From NCBI GenBank assembly GCA_019418525.1, contig DYBS01000075.1, positions 1-8,471 on the forward strand: a DNA stretch of 8,471 bases, written 5' to 3'. Source of the DNA: Clostridiales bacterium (GTDB lineage: Bacteria > Bacillota > Clostridia > Oscillospirales > Oscillospiraceae). How positions within the stretch are numbered: the stretch's first letter is position 1; each line of letters opens with the position of its first letter. The translations under genes and the position numbers were made by a program. The notes under the pieces were generated by a model. The model had not been told where the DNA came from. It made no database searches and worked only from the letters and a program-made list of their open reading frames with translations. Below, one piece after another: positions 1 to 5,807 of this stretch.

Positions 1-582
1 GCCGTCTTTTCCGATGTGCCCGCCTCCCACTGGGCCTATGACGTTATCCAGCGGGCGGCTGGCGAGGGGTGGATCAGTGGTGTAGGCGGCGGTAAGTTCA
101 ACCCCGGCGGGACCCTGAGCGGCTACGAGTTCTTCACCCTACTGGGCCGGGTCTTCTACCCTGAGGACACCGCGGCGGCGACCGCTGCCCACCCCGATTC
201 GGACTGGTGGTACGCCCCCTGCACCGCCGCCTATCAGCACGGCGTTCTGGACGGGACCGCTGCCGGTGTTTTCCTGGATGCCTACGGCACTTGGGCCTCC
301 CAGTATCTCTCTCCCGCCATCTCCCGGGGGGACATGGCGCTGGCCATTTCCAACCTGATGAAGGATCAGAACTTCACCGTCACTGAGTCTGAGAAGGCGG
401 CTGCCCAGGCCAAAATCGACGACTGGACCCGCATCCAGGACCAGTACCGGGACGCTGTCAGTACGGTGTACGCTCTGGGCATTATCACCGGTACCTCTCA
501 GGGCACCTTTGCGCCTGACCAGAGCATGACTCGGGCGGAGGCCGCTGTCGTCCTCTGCCGGCTGGCGGATGCTATGAGTTAA
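1..582 (+). CDS. C-terminal part of an SLH-domain cell-surface protein (5' truncated by window)
   Basis: The reading frame is open from base 1, so this is the last 193 residues of a longer protein; the in-frame GTG at 16 lies inside the first repeat and is not the real start. Three S-layer homology repeats are visible. Repeat 1 (about residues 1-48) begins FSDVPASHWAYDVI and has the GKFNPGG turn. Repeat 2 (about 68-117) carries DWWYAPCTAAY, HGVLDG and SRGDMA. Repeat 3 (about 138-192) has AVSTVYALGIITGT, GTFAPDQSMTRAEA and ends near the stop. SLH triplets are known to anchor exported proteins non-covalently to pyruvylated secondary cell-wall polymer, so this protein should sit on the outer surface of a Gram-positive-type envelope. 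What the missing N-terminal part does cannot be told. Repeat 2 is poorer than the other two. The gene converges on the sigma-factor gene. Confidence 0.9.
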   Translation, partial: AVFSDVPASHWAYDVIQRAAGEGWISGVGGGKFNPGGTLSGYEFFTLLGRVFYPEDTAAATAAHPDSDWWYAPCTAAYQHGVLDGTAAGVFLDAYGTWASQYLSPAISRGDMALAISNLMKDQNFTVTESEKAAAQAKIDDWTRIQDQYRDAVSTVYALGIITGTSQGTFAPDQSMTRAEAAVVLCRLADAMS

Positions 583-607
583 ACCACTGCCCTTGAAACA
601 CGCAAAA

Positions 608-650
608 GCGGCCAGGGGGCCCGGACAAAATGTCCGGGCCCCCTGGCCGC
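608..650 (-). terminator. Strong hairpin terminator between convergent genes
   Basis: Two perfectly complementary 20-base arms (608-627 and 631-650) enclose an AAA loop. Read on the minus strand the stem is followed by TTTT (complement of 604-607), so it fits an intrinsic terminator for the minus-strand sigma gene, whose stop lies 20 bases before it. Read on the plus strand there is no U-tract after the stem, so it would be a weaker stop for the SLH gene. Confidence 0.8.
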
Positions 651-670
651 GTCAGCGCACCTAATGCCCA

Positions 671-2395
671 TCATGACGCAACGATGGGGCCAGAATCCGG
701 TTCCACAACCACCTGAAAGGAGATGGTGTCCGTCATTGTATGGCCTGTCTGGGTCAGCGTGAAATGGACCGTACCGGTAATCGTAACGGTTCCGGGCGAT
801 ATGGCAGAAACCACGCACGATGGCCGATCCGTTTGGGTCGGAACCTGTGCAACAGAGGGGTTACTGCTGGTCCATGTCACATAGTCAAGCGTCGTTCCCT
901 GGTAGAGGGCATCACTGGTCACCCCTCCCACCCGTGTCTGACCGGCTTCTAAGGTCATCACTGGCGACCCGATGGTGTAGTCCCATTGAAAATGATCCTC
1001 GACCGTGAAGGGGATGCGGAGCTGATAGTTATTGTCCTGTGGGAAGGTGATGATGAGGTCGGCCCGCCCCGGCTTCAGTAGTGTGATGATCGCCGACCCA
1101 CTCCTTTTCTCAACCTCTATGACAGAAGGATCCGATGCGGTATAGAGGATATCTTCTGAACGGGTATGCCCAGAATAGCCTGTAATAGGGGAGACTGCTG
1201 TCGCCCCATACCCGGCAGAGTAGGAGGTATACTGCAGCGTTACCTGAGGAGGCTGTACCGGTTGTGATTCTGGTTTGGGCGCAGTTGTTACAGTTGTTAC
1301 AGGGGGCGGTGTCGGCGCCGGTGTAGACGTAACCGCAGGCGTAGTTGTCGGGACAGCAGTCCCCGTAGGTGTGGGTGTCGCGGAGCCCGTTGATACGACC
1401 GTGGGCGTAGGTGTGGCCATAGGGAACACCGTTGGAACGGCTGTCGTAGGCGTGGGAACCGATACGGCTGCAGCCACCTCCATCCCAGGAGTCGGAGTGG
1501 ACTCCAACGGAGGGCTCTCCGGCTGCGCGAGTGCAACGGTACCGCCGATAACCCCCGCCAACACCACGCCAGCCACAACGGCGGTAAGTCCTTTGTGGGC
1601 CAGGAGCGTGGTCGTGAGGGTTTTCCCAGCGGAACCGACGGCTCCCGCCGTGGTGCCGGAGGTACCGGCAGCGGCGGCAGCCCCGCTGGCAGCAGCGGAG
1701 CTCCCAGCCAGCACCGCCTGGGCACAGGCGTTGCTCTGGGCGGCGGTCATCCCACTCAGGAGCGCATCCTGCTTGAGCAGATACGCCAGGAAAGGCAGCG
1801 GAGCCAGGCCGTAGAGCTTGACCCCCTGGGCAGCATAGCGATCCACACCATCCTTGATGGCCTTGCGGGCATAGTTGAGGCGGCTTTTGATGGTGCCCTC
1901 GGAAGTGTCCAAGGCGGCGGCGATGTCCTTGACCCCCATCTCGTCGTAGTAGTACATCAGCACACACAGCCGCTGGGCCTCCGGCAGACCGTCGATGAGG
2001 CCCATGATCATCCGCCGGCTCTCCTCGCTGTCCATGGCCTTATCGGGGACAGTCTGTTCGTCCAGGGTCTCGAAGGTATCCAGCAGACTGTTTCCCTCTT
2101 CATCCTCTGGGATCTGCACCTCCCTGGGTCCTCGCCGGAGCGTATTGCGGCAGTAGTTGGCCGTTATAGTGCTCAACCAGCCCCAGAAGGCCGCTGGCTC
2201 CTTCAGGCTATCCAGCTTAGTCAGCACAGTAATTAAAATCTCCTGGGTGGCGTCCAGAGCGTCATCCTCGTTGCGCAGCATCTTCTTGCAGTGGTAGAAC
2301 ACCCGGTTCTGGACAGCCAGCACCAGAGCCTCCCTTGCCTCGCTGTCCCCTGCCAGACAGCGGGGCAGCAGTGCGATTACTTCATCCTTCTCCAT
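671..2395 (-). CDS. ECF-type sigma factor fused to a membrane helix and extracytoplasmic Ig-like domains
   Basis: The 574-residue product begins as an ECF sigma-70 factor. Region 2 lies at about residues 20-88 (DDALDATQEILITVLTKL, then FWGWLSTITANYCRN). Region 4 lies at about 126-182 (LPEAQRLCVLMYYYDEM, then the helix-turn-helix VKDIAAALDTSEGTIKSRL). ECF factors usually end near residue 180; this one continues. Residues 183-265 form an Ala/Gly/Ser/Thr-rich linker, and residues 269-290 form one hydrophobic helix preceded by a Lys, which predicts sigma inside and C-terminus outside. Residues 291-385 are a Pro/Thr-rich stalk, and 386-565 are two beta-rich segments of bacterial Ig-like (BIG) style, with SDPSVIEV and SNPSVAQV turns. 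The likely role is transcription of envelope genes under control of an outside signal. No separate anti-sigma gene lies next to it, so tethering may replace one; this is inference. The start is supported by GGAGA about 11 bases upstream and a promoter at 2456-2484. The frame is unbroken throughout, so the fusion is not an obvious assembly error. Confidence 0.88.
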   Translation of the reverse strand: MEKDEVIALLPRCLAGDSEAREALVLAVQNRVFYHCKKMLRNEDDALDATQEILITVLTKLDSLKEPAAFWGWLSTITANYCRNTLRRGPREVQIPEDEEGNSLLDTFETLDEQTVPDKAMDSEESRRMIMGLIDGLPEAQRLCVLMYYYDEMGVKDIAAALDTSEGTIKSRLNYARKAIKDGVDRYAAQGVKLYGLAPLPFLAYLLKQDALLSGMTAAQSNACAQAVLAGSSAAASGAAAAAGTSGTTAGAVGSAGKTLTTTLLAHKGLTAVVAGVVLAGVIGGTVALAQPESPPLESTPTPGMEVAAAVSVPTPTTAVPTVFPMATPTPTVVSTGSATPTPTGTAVPTTTPAVTSTPAPTPPPVTTVTTAPKPESQPVQPPQVTLQYTSYSAGYGATAVSPITGYSGHTRSEDILYTASDPSVIEVEKRSGSAIITLLKPGRADLIITFPQDNNYQLRIPFTVEDHFQWDYTIGSPVMTLEAGQTRVGGVTSDALYQGTTLDYVTWTSSNPSVAQVPTQTDRPSCVVSAISPGTVTITGTVHFTLTQTGHTMTDTISFQVVVEPDSGPIVAS

Positions 2396-2455
2396 ACATT
2401 CGGCCTCTCCTTTCTCCTACCGTGAGCAATGCCCACAGAGGATCTTTTTTCATTT

Positions 2456-2484
2456 ACTGTATTCCCATTCCCTGTCTTTGTCAA
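2456..2484 (-). promoter_or_regulatory. Sigma-A-type promoter of the fused sigma-factor gene
   Basis: On the minus strand a perfect -35 TTGACA (2484-2479) is followed by a 17-base spacer and TACAGT (2461-2456; four of six matches to TATAAT). Transcription would start near 2449, giving a leader of about 55 bases to the ATG at 2395. It is the best promoter match seen upstream of this gene, and it indicates transcription by the housekeeping polymerase rather than only by the ECF factor itself. Confidence 0.6.
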
Positions 2485-2489
2485 ATTTC

Positions 2490-2845
2490 GTGATGAGTAC
2501 AGCATATGCCGCACCGCGCCATATTGCTCAAGCCAGTATTTTGTCGCTGCCATCAGTTCTGGCGTGTGGAGACAATCGTTTCAAGTTTCAAAGGGCAGGT
2601 ATGTAAAGATCTCCCAGGGGTTCTTCACGGAGGGGAAATCGATGTACCCATAGCCCAGGTAAACCATTGTAGTGGGCGATCGAATCGCGGTAAAATTTGC
2701 TGGATAGTCTTCATCATCGCAGCACCATGGTCAGTGTAATCCCCGTTCTGCAATGGAGATATCAATTGCGCCATTCGGCGTACTCCATCCGCTGCTTGCT
2801 TCTGCTTTTGAGGGCACCGGATATTGCTATGCGTTTTTTGATCAT
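2490..2845 (-). pseudogene. Decayed gene of unknown function (frame change and two in-frame stops)
   Basis: An AGGAG (2859-2855) sits nine bases before an ATG at 2845. The frame from it reads MIKKRIAISGALKSRSKQRM and stops after 27 codons at 2762. One base over, a coding-like frame continues down the strand: it contains GAIDISIAERGLH, a TGA at 2733-2731, CCDDEDYPANFTAIRSP, MVYLGYGYIDFPSVKNPW, EIFTYLPFET, a second TGA at 2583-2581, then NDCLHTPELMAATKYWLEQY. The second TGA could be a changed Trp codon. The amino-acid make-up is protein-like, rich in aromatic and acidic residues, which the other frames are not. I do not recognise the family. The decay signs (frame change, two stops, overlap of its end with the sigma-gene promoter) make it a remnant. 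Exact boundaries are approximate; the 3' end may run a few codons further. Confidence 0.5.
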
Positions 2846-2871
2846 ACAATTTATCTCCTGGCTATTATGGA

Positions 2872-3000
2872 TCAAAGCTCATCTTTCTTGTCATAGGTCT
2901 GTGCCTTGCCATCAATCACGGAAAGCAGATCCTCAGCAGCGTTCTCGCCGTCCATAGGATTGCAGCGCTTGTCCTTAAGGGATTCTATGGCAGAACCTGT
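2872..3000 (-). pseudogene. C-terminal remnant of an unidentified gene upstream of the decayed gene
   Basis: On the minus strand the last 40 or so codons before the TGA at 2874-2872 look like genuine protein: SAIESLKDKRCNPMDGEN is followed by AAEDLLSVIDGKAQTYDKKD and EL. The stop lies 26 bases before the ATG of the next remnant, which has its own Shine-Dalgarno, so the two once looked like neighbouring genes of one operon. The frame stays open upstream to 3213, but the composition there changes to Cys/Pro/Ser/Gly-rich shadow-like sequence, and plus-strand coding-like sequence begins at about 2985. I therefore read the upstream end as truncated by a rearrangement near 2985-3000. No family is recognised. 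It could instead be an intact small gene with an unusual start. Confidence 0.35.
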
Positions 3001-3089
3001 ACACCTTCCGGACTGTTCTAAAGGATGCAAACTTTGACGAGCCGTTTGAGGGCAACTACCGGTCGGAGAGCATGGACTATCTACCGTGA
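2985..3089 (+). pseudogene. Plus-strand coding-like fragment of unknown family
   Basis: Thirty-four codons from 2985 to the TGA at 3087-3089 read LWQNLYTFRTVLKDANFDEP followed by FEGNYRSESMDYLP. The balance of aromatic, acidic and basic residues is like real protein, and the two other plus frames are poorer. There is no start codon with a Shine-Dalgarno just upstream, and an in-frame stop precedes it, so it is an internal or C-terminal piece at best. It may or may not belong to the same original gene as the TipAS-like fragment that follows in another frame; I cannot join them. Confidence 0.25.
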
Positions 3090-3126
3090 ACCGGTATGAT
3101 CCGACCAAACACCGGGGGATCGCGGG

Positions 3127-3225
3127 GCCTATGTGATGGACGAGCGCTTTACTGCCTACTATGATAAGCGACTCCCCGGTTGTTCCCGTTTCCTGTGGGA
3201 CGCCATAGTGCATTTGGCAAAATAA
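3127..3225 (+). pseudogene. C-terminal fragment of a TipAS-domain (MerR/TipA-like) regulator
   Basis: Codons 3127-3222 read AYVMDERFTAYYDKRLPGCS and then RFLWDAIVHLAK before TAA. This matches the end of the TipAS antibiotic-recognition domain found after the MerR DNA-binding domain in TipA-type regulators, whose last helices typically contain an ERFTAYYDK...PG...FLRDAI pattern (family knowledge, from memory). The frame has a stop about 10 codons upstream of this segment, and no MerR helix-turn-helix is present, so at least 200 residues are missing. It cannot act as a regulator. It ends just before the hairpin at 3233-3263, which probably was, or still is, its terminator as well. Confidence 0.5.
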
Positions 3226-3232
3226 AGATGAG

Positions 3233-3263
3233 ACAGGCCCCCGGCGAAAAGCCGGGGGCCTGT
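3233..3263. terminator. Bidirectional hairpin terminator at the end of the ABC transporter operon
   Basis: Thirteen-base perfect arms (3233-3245 and 3251-3263) enclose GAAAA. On the minus strand the stem follows the last permease stop (3266-3268) directly and runs into CTCATCTTTATTTT. On the plus strand it is followed by TCTTATT. It therefore closes the transporter operon, and also the TipAS-like remnant on the other side. Confidence 0.85.
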
Positions 3264-3265
3264 TC

Positions 3266-3994
3266 TTATTCTGCCGCGATCTCCCGCTGCCGGAGATAGC
3301 GCAGGGAGAGAAACGAAAATATCGTGGTGTAGATCAGGGCCGAGAGCACAAAGGTCGGCAGATCCAGCTCCATCTGGGGGTTGTTGGCCCGCATCCCCAG
3401 GCACAGCAGGGAGTAGGGAAACCCATAGCCCCACCCCTGAGCGACGAACATCAGGCCCAGAATGCCGCCCACCAGTCCGAAGGCCACCGGCGGGGCAAAG
3501 GCGCGGAACACCAGGCTGAAAAAGAGCTGTACCGCGCAGACCGAGACGCCCCCCAGCGTCCCACAGAGCAGCCACCCCGGAAGCTCCGGCGGCACCGGCC
3601 CGGAGAGGCCCGCGATCTTCCCGCTGAGGAGAAACAAAACGCCGATGCACGCCTGGGACAGCAGGGACACCACGGCGGCCAGAATCAGCTTGGCGGCGTA
3701 CAGATCCCCTACTGGTACCGGCGCGGTGAGAAAGCTGTTCCAGTTGTGGTCGGTGTGCTCCAACCGCCACTGCCAGGCGCAAAACACCCCCAGCAGAGCG
3801 GGCAGAAAGAACATAGAGGAGAACAGAGTGTGCTGGCTCCACAGGCTGTACCAGGCATTGTCCAGCACCTCAATGTTCTCCAGGTAATTCCCGGTGCCCA
3901 GAATAGCGGGGAAAATGGGCAGAACCAGAAAGGCCAGCCACACCGGAGAGCGGCGGCATTTTTGCAGTTCCGCGTTCAGACAACGCAGCAACAT
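3266..3994 (-). CDS. Lantibiotic-immunity type ABC permease, second subunit (LanG/MutG-like)
   Basis: The 242-residue product is a small ABC-2 type permease with about six hydrophobic stretches (around residues 18-36, 58-76, 101-124, 138-162, 168-190 and 215-232) and a basic N-terminus. The cytoplasmic segment between helices two and three has EHTDHNWNSFLTAPV and then LYAAKL, a variant of the E..x..W..ll..P...yl.aKl pattern shared by LanE/LanG permeases and the related ABC2_membrane_4 family. With the other permease and the ATPase it would form an exporter that removes cationic peptide antibiotics from the membrane. The ATG at 3994 is chosen because AGGAGG (4008-4003) lies eight bases upstream. 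Only three bases separate it from the stop of the preceding permease, so the genes are co-transcribed. Assignment as the G rather than the E subunit rests only on gene order. Confidence 0.82.
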   Translation of the reverse strand: MLLRCLNAELQKCRRSPVWLAFLVLPIFPAILGTGNYLENIEVLDNAWYSLWSQHTLFSSMFFLPALLGVFCAWQWRLEHTDHNWNSFLTAPVPVGDLYAAKLILAAVVSLLSQACIGVLFLLSGKIAGLSGPVPPELPGWLLCGTLGGVSVCAVQLFFSLVFRAFAPPVAFGLVGGILGLMFVAQGWGYGFPYSLLCLGMRANNPQMELDLPTFVLSALIYTTIFSFLSLRYLRQREIAAE

Positions 3995-3997
3995 ACC

Positions 3998-4747
3998 TCA
4001 CACCTCCTTCCGTACGAACAGGGTCCGGCCCACGATAAGGAATACCGCCGCCCAGATCAGCAGCAGAATGATGTCCAGGGGTTGGGGCCACTGCCAGTGG
4101 AACTTGGTCACCCGGGTGACGGAGTTCCAGTCCATGCCCACCAGGGACATGAGACCGTAGTATCCCCAGGGCACACACCGGATGAGCGCCGGAGGAAACA
4201 GCATGGAGAGGATGCCCAGGAAGCTACCGGAGATCCCGCACACCAGGGCGGCGGCCTGGTTGGCAAAGCGCAGGGACAACCCCTGCTGGAGAGCGTAGAC
4301 CATCATACTGACCACCCAGGAGATCAGGGTAAACAGACCGAACCGCCCCCATGGAATCGCACCCTGGAAGCCCTGCACAATCCCGACCACCAAAAAAAGC
4401 CCCGAGCGGACGGCCAGCAGGAAGGCCAGAACCAGGGCACCCCAGCCCAGCTTGGCGGCGTAGAGCCTGCCCGGCGACGCCATGGTCTCCAGCAGCTTCC
4501 AGGTGTTGCCCTTGTGCTCCAGCTCGCAGCTGCGGCTGGCCAGTGTGGCCACACTGAGAGGCAGGACGATGGCGTCCACCATGGCCAGATTGTAGAGCAG
4601 GAGCATCCAGCCCCACTTCAGATCCTCGGCGTCCTGCCGGGTGAAGAATGCCCCCATCCAGATCAATTCCACTGCCAGCACGGCGGCGCACACCAGGACG
4701 ATCTTCCGCCGACGGCATTTGTAAAACTCCAACTTCAGCAGGTTCAC
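3998..4747 (-). CDS. Lantibiotic-immunity type ABC permease, first subunit (LanE/MutE-like)
   Basis: The 249-residue product starts MNLLKLEFYKCRRRK, a short amphipathic basic lead typical of this family. It has about six membrane stretches (around residues 15-35, 47-70, 101-125, 135-157, 166-188 and 223-243). The diagnostic cytoplasmic motif is clear: CELEHKGNTWKLLETM at 74-89 followed by RLYAAKL. It is related to the downstream permease, and the two are expected to form a heterodimeric channel driven by the ATPase. The start is a GTG at 4747-4745 that overlaps the ATPase stop as GTGA. There is no strong Shine-Dalgarno, so translation probably depends on coupling to the ATPase gene. Alternative roles such as bacitracin or other drug export are possible for ABC-2 pairs, but the E-loop in the ATPase favours peptide immunity. 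Confidence 0.84.
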   Translation of the reverse strand: MNLLKLEFYKCRRRKIVLVCAAVLAVELIWMGAFFTRQDAEDLKWGWMLLLYNLAMVDAIVLPLSVATLASRSCELEHKGNTWKLLETMASPGRLYAAKLGWGALVLAFLLAVRSGLFLVVGIVQGFQGAIPWGRFGLFTLISWVVSMMVYALQQGLSLRFANQAAALVCGISGSFLGILSMLFPPALIRCVPWGYYGLMSLVGMDWNSVTRVTKFHWQWPQPLDIILLLIWAAVFLIVGRTLFVRKEV

Positions 4748-5655
4748 AGGCTCGCCGCCTTTCCCGTCAGCTCCAGGAAGATATCCTCCAGGCTCTTCTG
4801 CCGCTCCTCCAGCCGCACCACACCCAGGCGGCTCTCCGCCAGGAAACGGGTGAGCTGGGCGGCGACCTCGTCGGTGAGGATGGGCAGGATCAGATAGCCC
4901 TCCTCTTCCTGGCAGGGCACCGACTTCTCGACCAGCAGCTTGCGGGCCACCGCATTGTTGGTGGTCCGCAGGGCCAGATGGTGGCAGCTGCGGCCGTGGA
5001 GGGCCTCCAGGGTGTCCTGGAATACCAGTTCCCCCTCCCGGATGATGGCCACATGGTCGGCCATCTGGTCAATCTCGCTCAAAAGGTGGCTGGACACCAC
5101 CACCGTCATGCCGAATCGGCCGGGCAGGTCGCAGATCAGCTCCCGCATCTCCTGAATGCCCGCCGGGTCCAGGCCATTGGTGGGTTCGTCCAGAATGAGC
5201 AGCTTGGGATATCCCAGCAGAGCCGCCGCCAGTCCCAGCCGCTGCTTCATGCCCAGGGAGTAATGGGCCACCTTCTTGCCCCGCTGGCCGTCCAGCCGGA
5301 CGATCTGCAGCACCTCCCGGATGTTGCGCTCCGGCACACCCCGGAGAGTTTGGACGATGCGCAGGTTTTCTTCGCCGGTCAGGTGGCCGTAATAGCTGGG
5401 GCTTTCGATGAGGCTCCCCACCCGCCGCAGCACCGGCAGACGATTTTTCTCGTCCATGCTCTTTCCCAGCACCCGGATACTGCCCGCCGTGGGGCGCACC
5501 AGGCCCAGGATCATTTTCAGGGTGGTGGACTTTCCCGCTCCGTTGGGGCCCAGAAACCCGTAGACGCTGCCCTCCGGCACGCTGAGATCCAGATGGGCCA
5601 CCCGCAGGGCACTGCCGTATTGCTTGCACAGATCGTGCGTCTCGATGATGTTCAT
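4744..5655 (-). CDS. ABC transporter ATP-binding protein with E-loop (LanF/CprA-like)
   Basis: The 303-residue product carries all nucleotide-binding elements: Walker A GPNGAGKST (36-44), signature SLGMKQRLGLA (from 133), Walker B LLILDEPTNGLD (152-163) and the H-loop His190 (VVSSH). At the Q-loop position it has Glu84 (SLIESPSYYGHLTGEENL) in place of Gln. Replacement of the Q-loop by an E-loop is a described hallmark of LanF ATPases of lantibiotic-immunity transporters. The C-terminal 90 residues, ending near SLEDIFLELTG, are the usual extension of this subfamily. It acts on the inner face of the membrane, powering the two permeases downstream. ATG at 5655 has AAGGAGG seven bases upstream. 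It is the first gene of a three-gene operon divergent from the two-component genes, so transporter induction by that regulator is the natural reading. Confidence 0.92.
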   Translation of the reverse strand: MNIIETHDLCKQYGSALRVAHLDLSVPEGSVYGFLGPNGAGKSTTLKMILGLVRPTAGSIRVLGKSMDEKNRLPVLRRVGSLIESPSYYGHLTGEENLRIVQTLRGVPERNIREVLQIVRLDGQRGKKVAHYSLGMKQRLGLAAALLGYPKLLILDEPTNGLDPAGIQEMRELICDLPGRFGMTVVVSSHLLSEIDQMADHVAIIREGELVFQDTLEALHGRSCHHLALRTTNNAVARKLLVEKSVPCQEEEGYLILPILTDEVAAQLTRFLAESRLGVVRLEERQKSLEDIFLELTGKAASL

Positions 5656-5693
5656 GGCAAGACCTCCTTGTGCTGTCTATCTTATCGGTCTTG

Positions 5694-5732
5694 CCTTACA
5701 CGCCCATGAAGAGAGCCTTACGATTACCTTAC
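5694..5732. promoter_or_regulatory. Phased CCTTAC repeats, candidate response-regulator operator
   Basis: CCTTAC occurs at 5694-5699, 5716-5721 and 5727-5732, with start-to-start spacings of 22 and 11 bases. The last two form a six-base/five-base-gap/six-base direct repeat, the geometry bound by OmpR-family dimers such as WalR and PhoB. On the minus strand (GTAAGG) the pair ends nine bases before the place a -35 would lie for a weak -10 TAAGAT at 5684-5679 with a 17-base spacer. That -35 (ATGGGC) is poor, as expected for an activated promoter of the transporter operon. On the plus strand the same pair ends 15 bases before the -35 of the regulator promoter, so autoregulation is also possible. 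Binding by the adjacent regulator is inferred. Confidence 0.5.
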
Positions 5733-5747
5733 TTCTGTTCCCAGGGC

Positions 5748-5775
5748 TGGACGGAGCGAAAAGAGCGGCTATAAT
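5748..5775 (+). promoter_or_regulatory. Promoter of the two-component operon
   Basis: A perfect -10 TATAAT at 5770-5775 is preceded, after 16 bases, by TGGACG (5748-5753; four of six matches to TTGACA). Transcription would start near 5782, about 26 bases before the ATG, leaving room only for the Shine-Dalgarno at 5793-5799. Confidence 0.65.
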
Positions 5776-5807
5776 GGAACTAGCTGAACACAAAGGAGGC
5801 CAGCCAT

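Noticed and set aside
608..650. Perfect 20-base inverted repeat considered as a transposon end or attachment site
   Set aside because: Three-base loop, location between converging stops and a U-tract on the minus strand fit a terminator; no target-site duplication or partner copy in the window.
1270..1510. Repeat-like GTAGGCGTGGG-type sequence considered as a minisatellite or CRISPR-like array
   Set aside because: Units are irregular and simply encode the Pro/Thr stalk on the other strand; no constant repeats with unique spacers.
1275..2236. Long plus-strand open frames opposite the sigma gene, with Val/Gly/Thr-rich low-complexity protein
   Set aside because: They are antisense to the Pro/Thr-rich stalk and sigma region; GC-rich codon bias keeps the frames open. 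No Shine-Dalgarno and no domain pattern.
2429..2957. Plus-strand open frames of 74-86 codons in the gene-poor stretch
   Set aside because: Cys/Ser/Arg-rich products without Shine-Dalgarno; the minus strand gives more protein-like sequence over the same bases.
3746..5709. Two long plus-strand open frames (383 and 353 codons) opposite the ABC transporter genes
   Set aside because: Gln/His/Pro-rich products with no family features, exactly antisense to genes with clear ABC motifs; classic GC-rich shadow frames.
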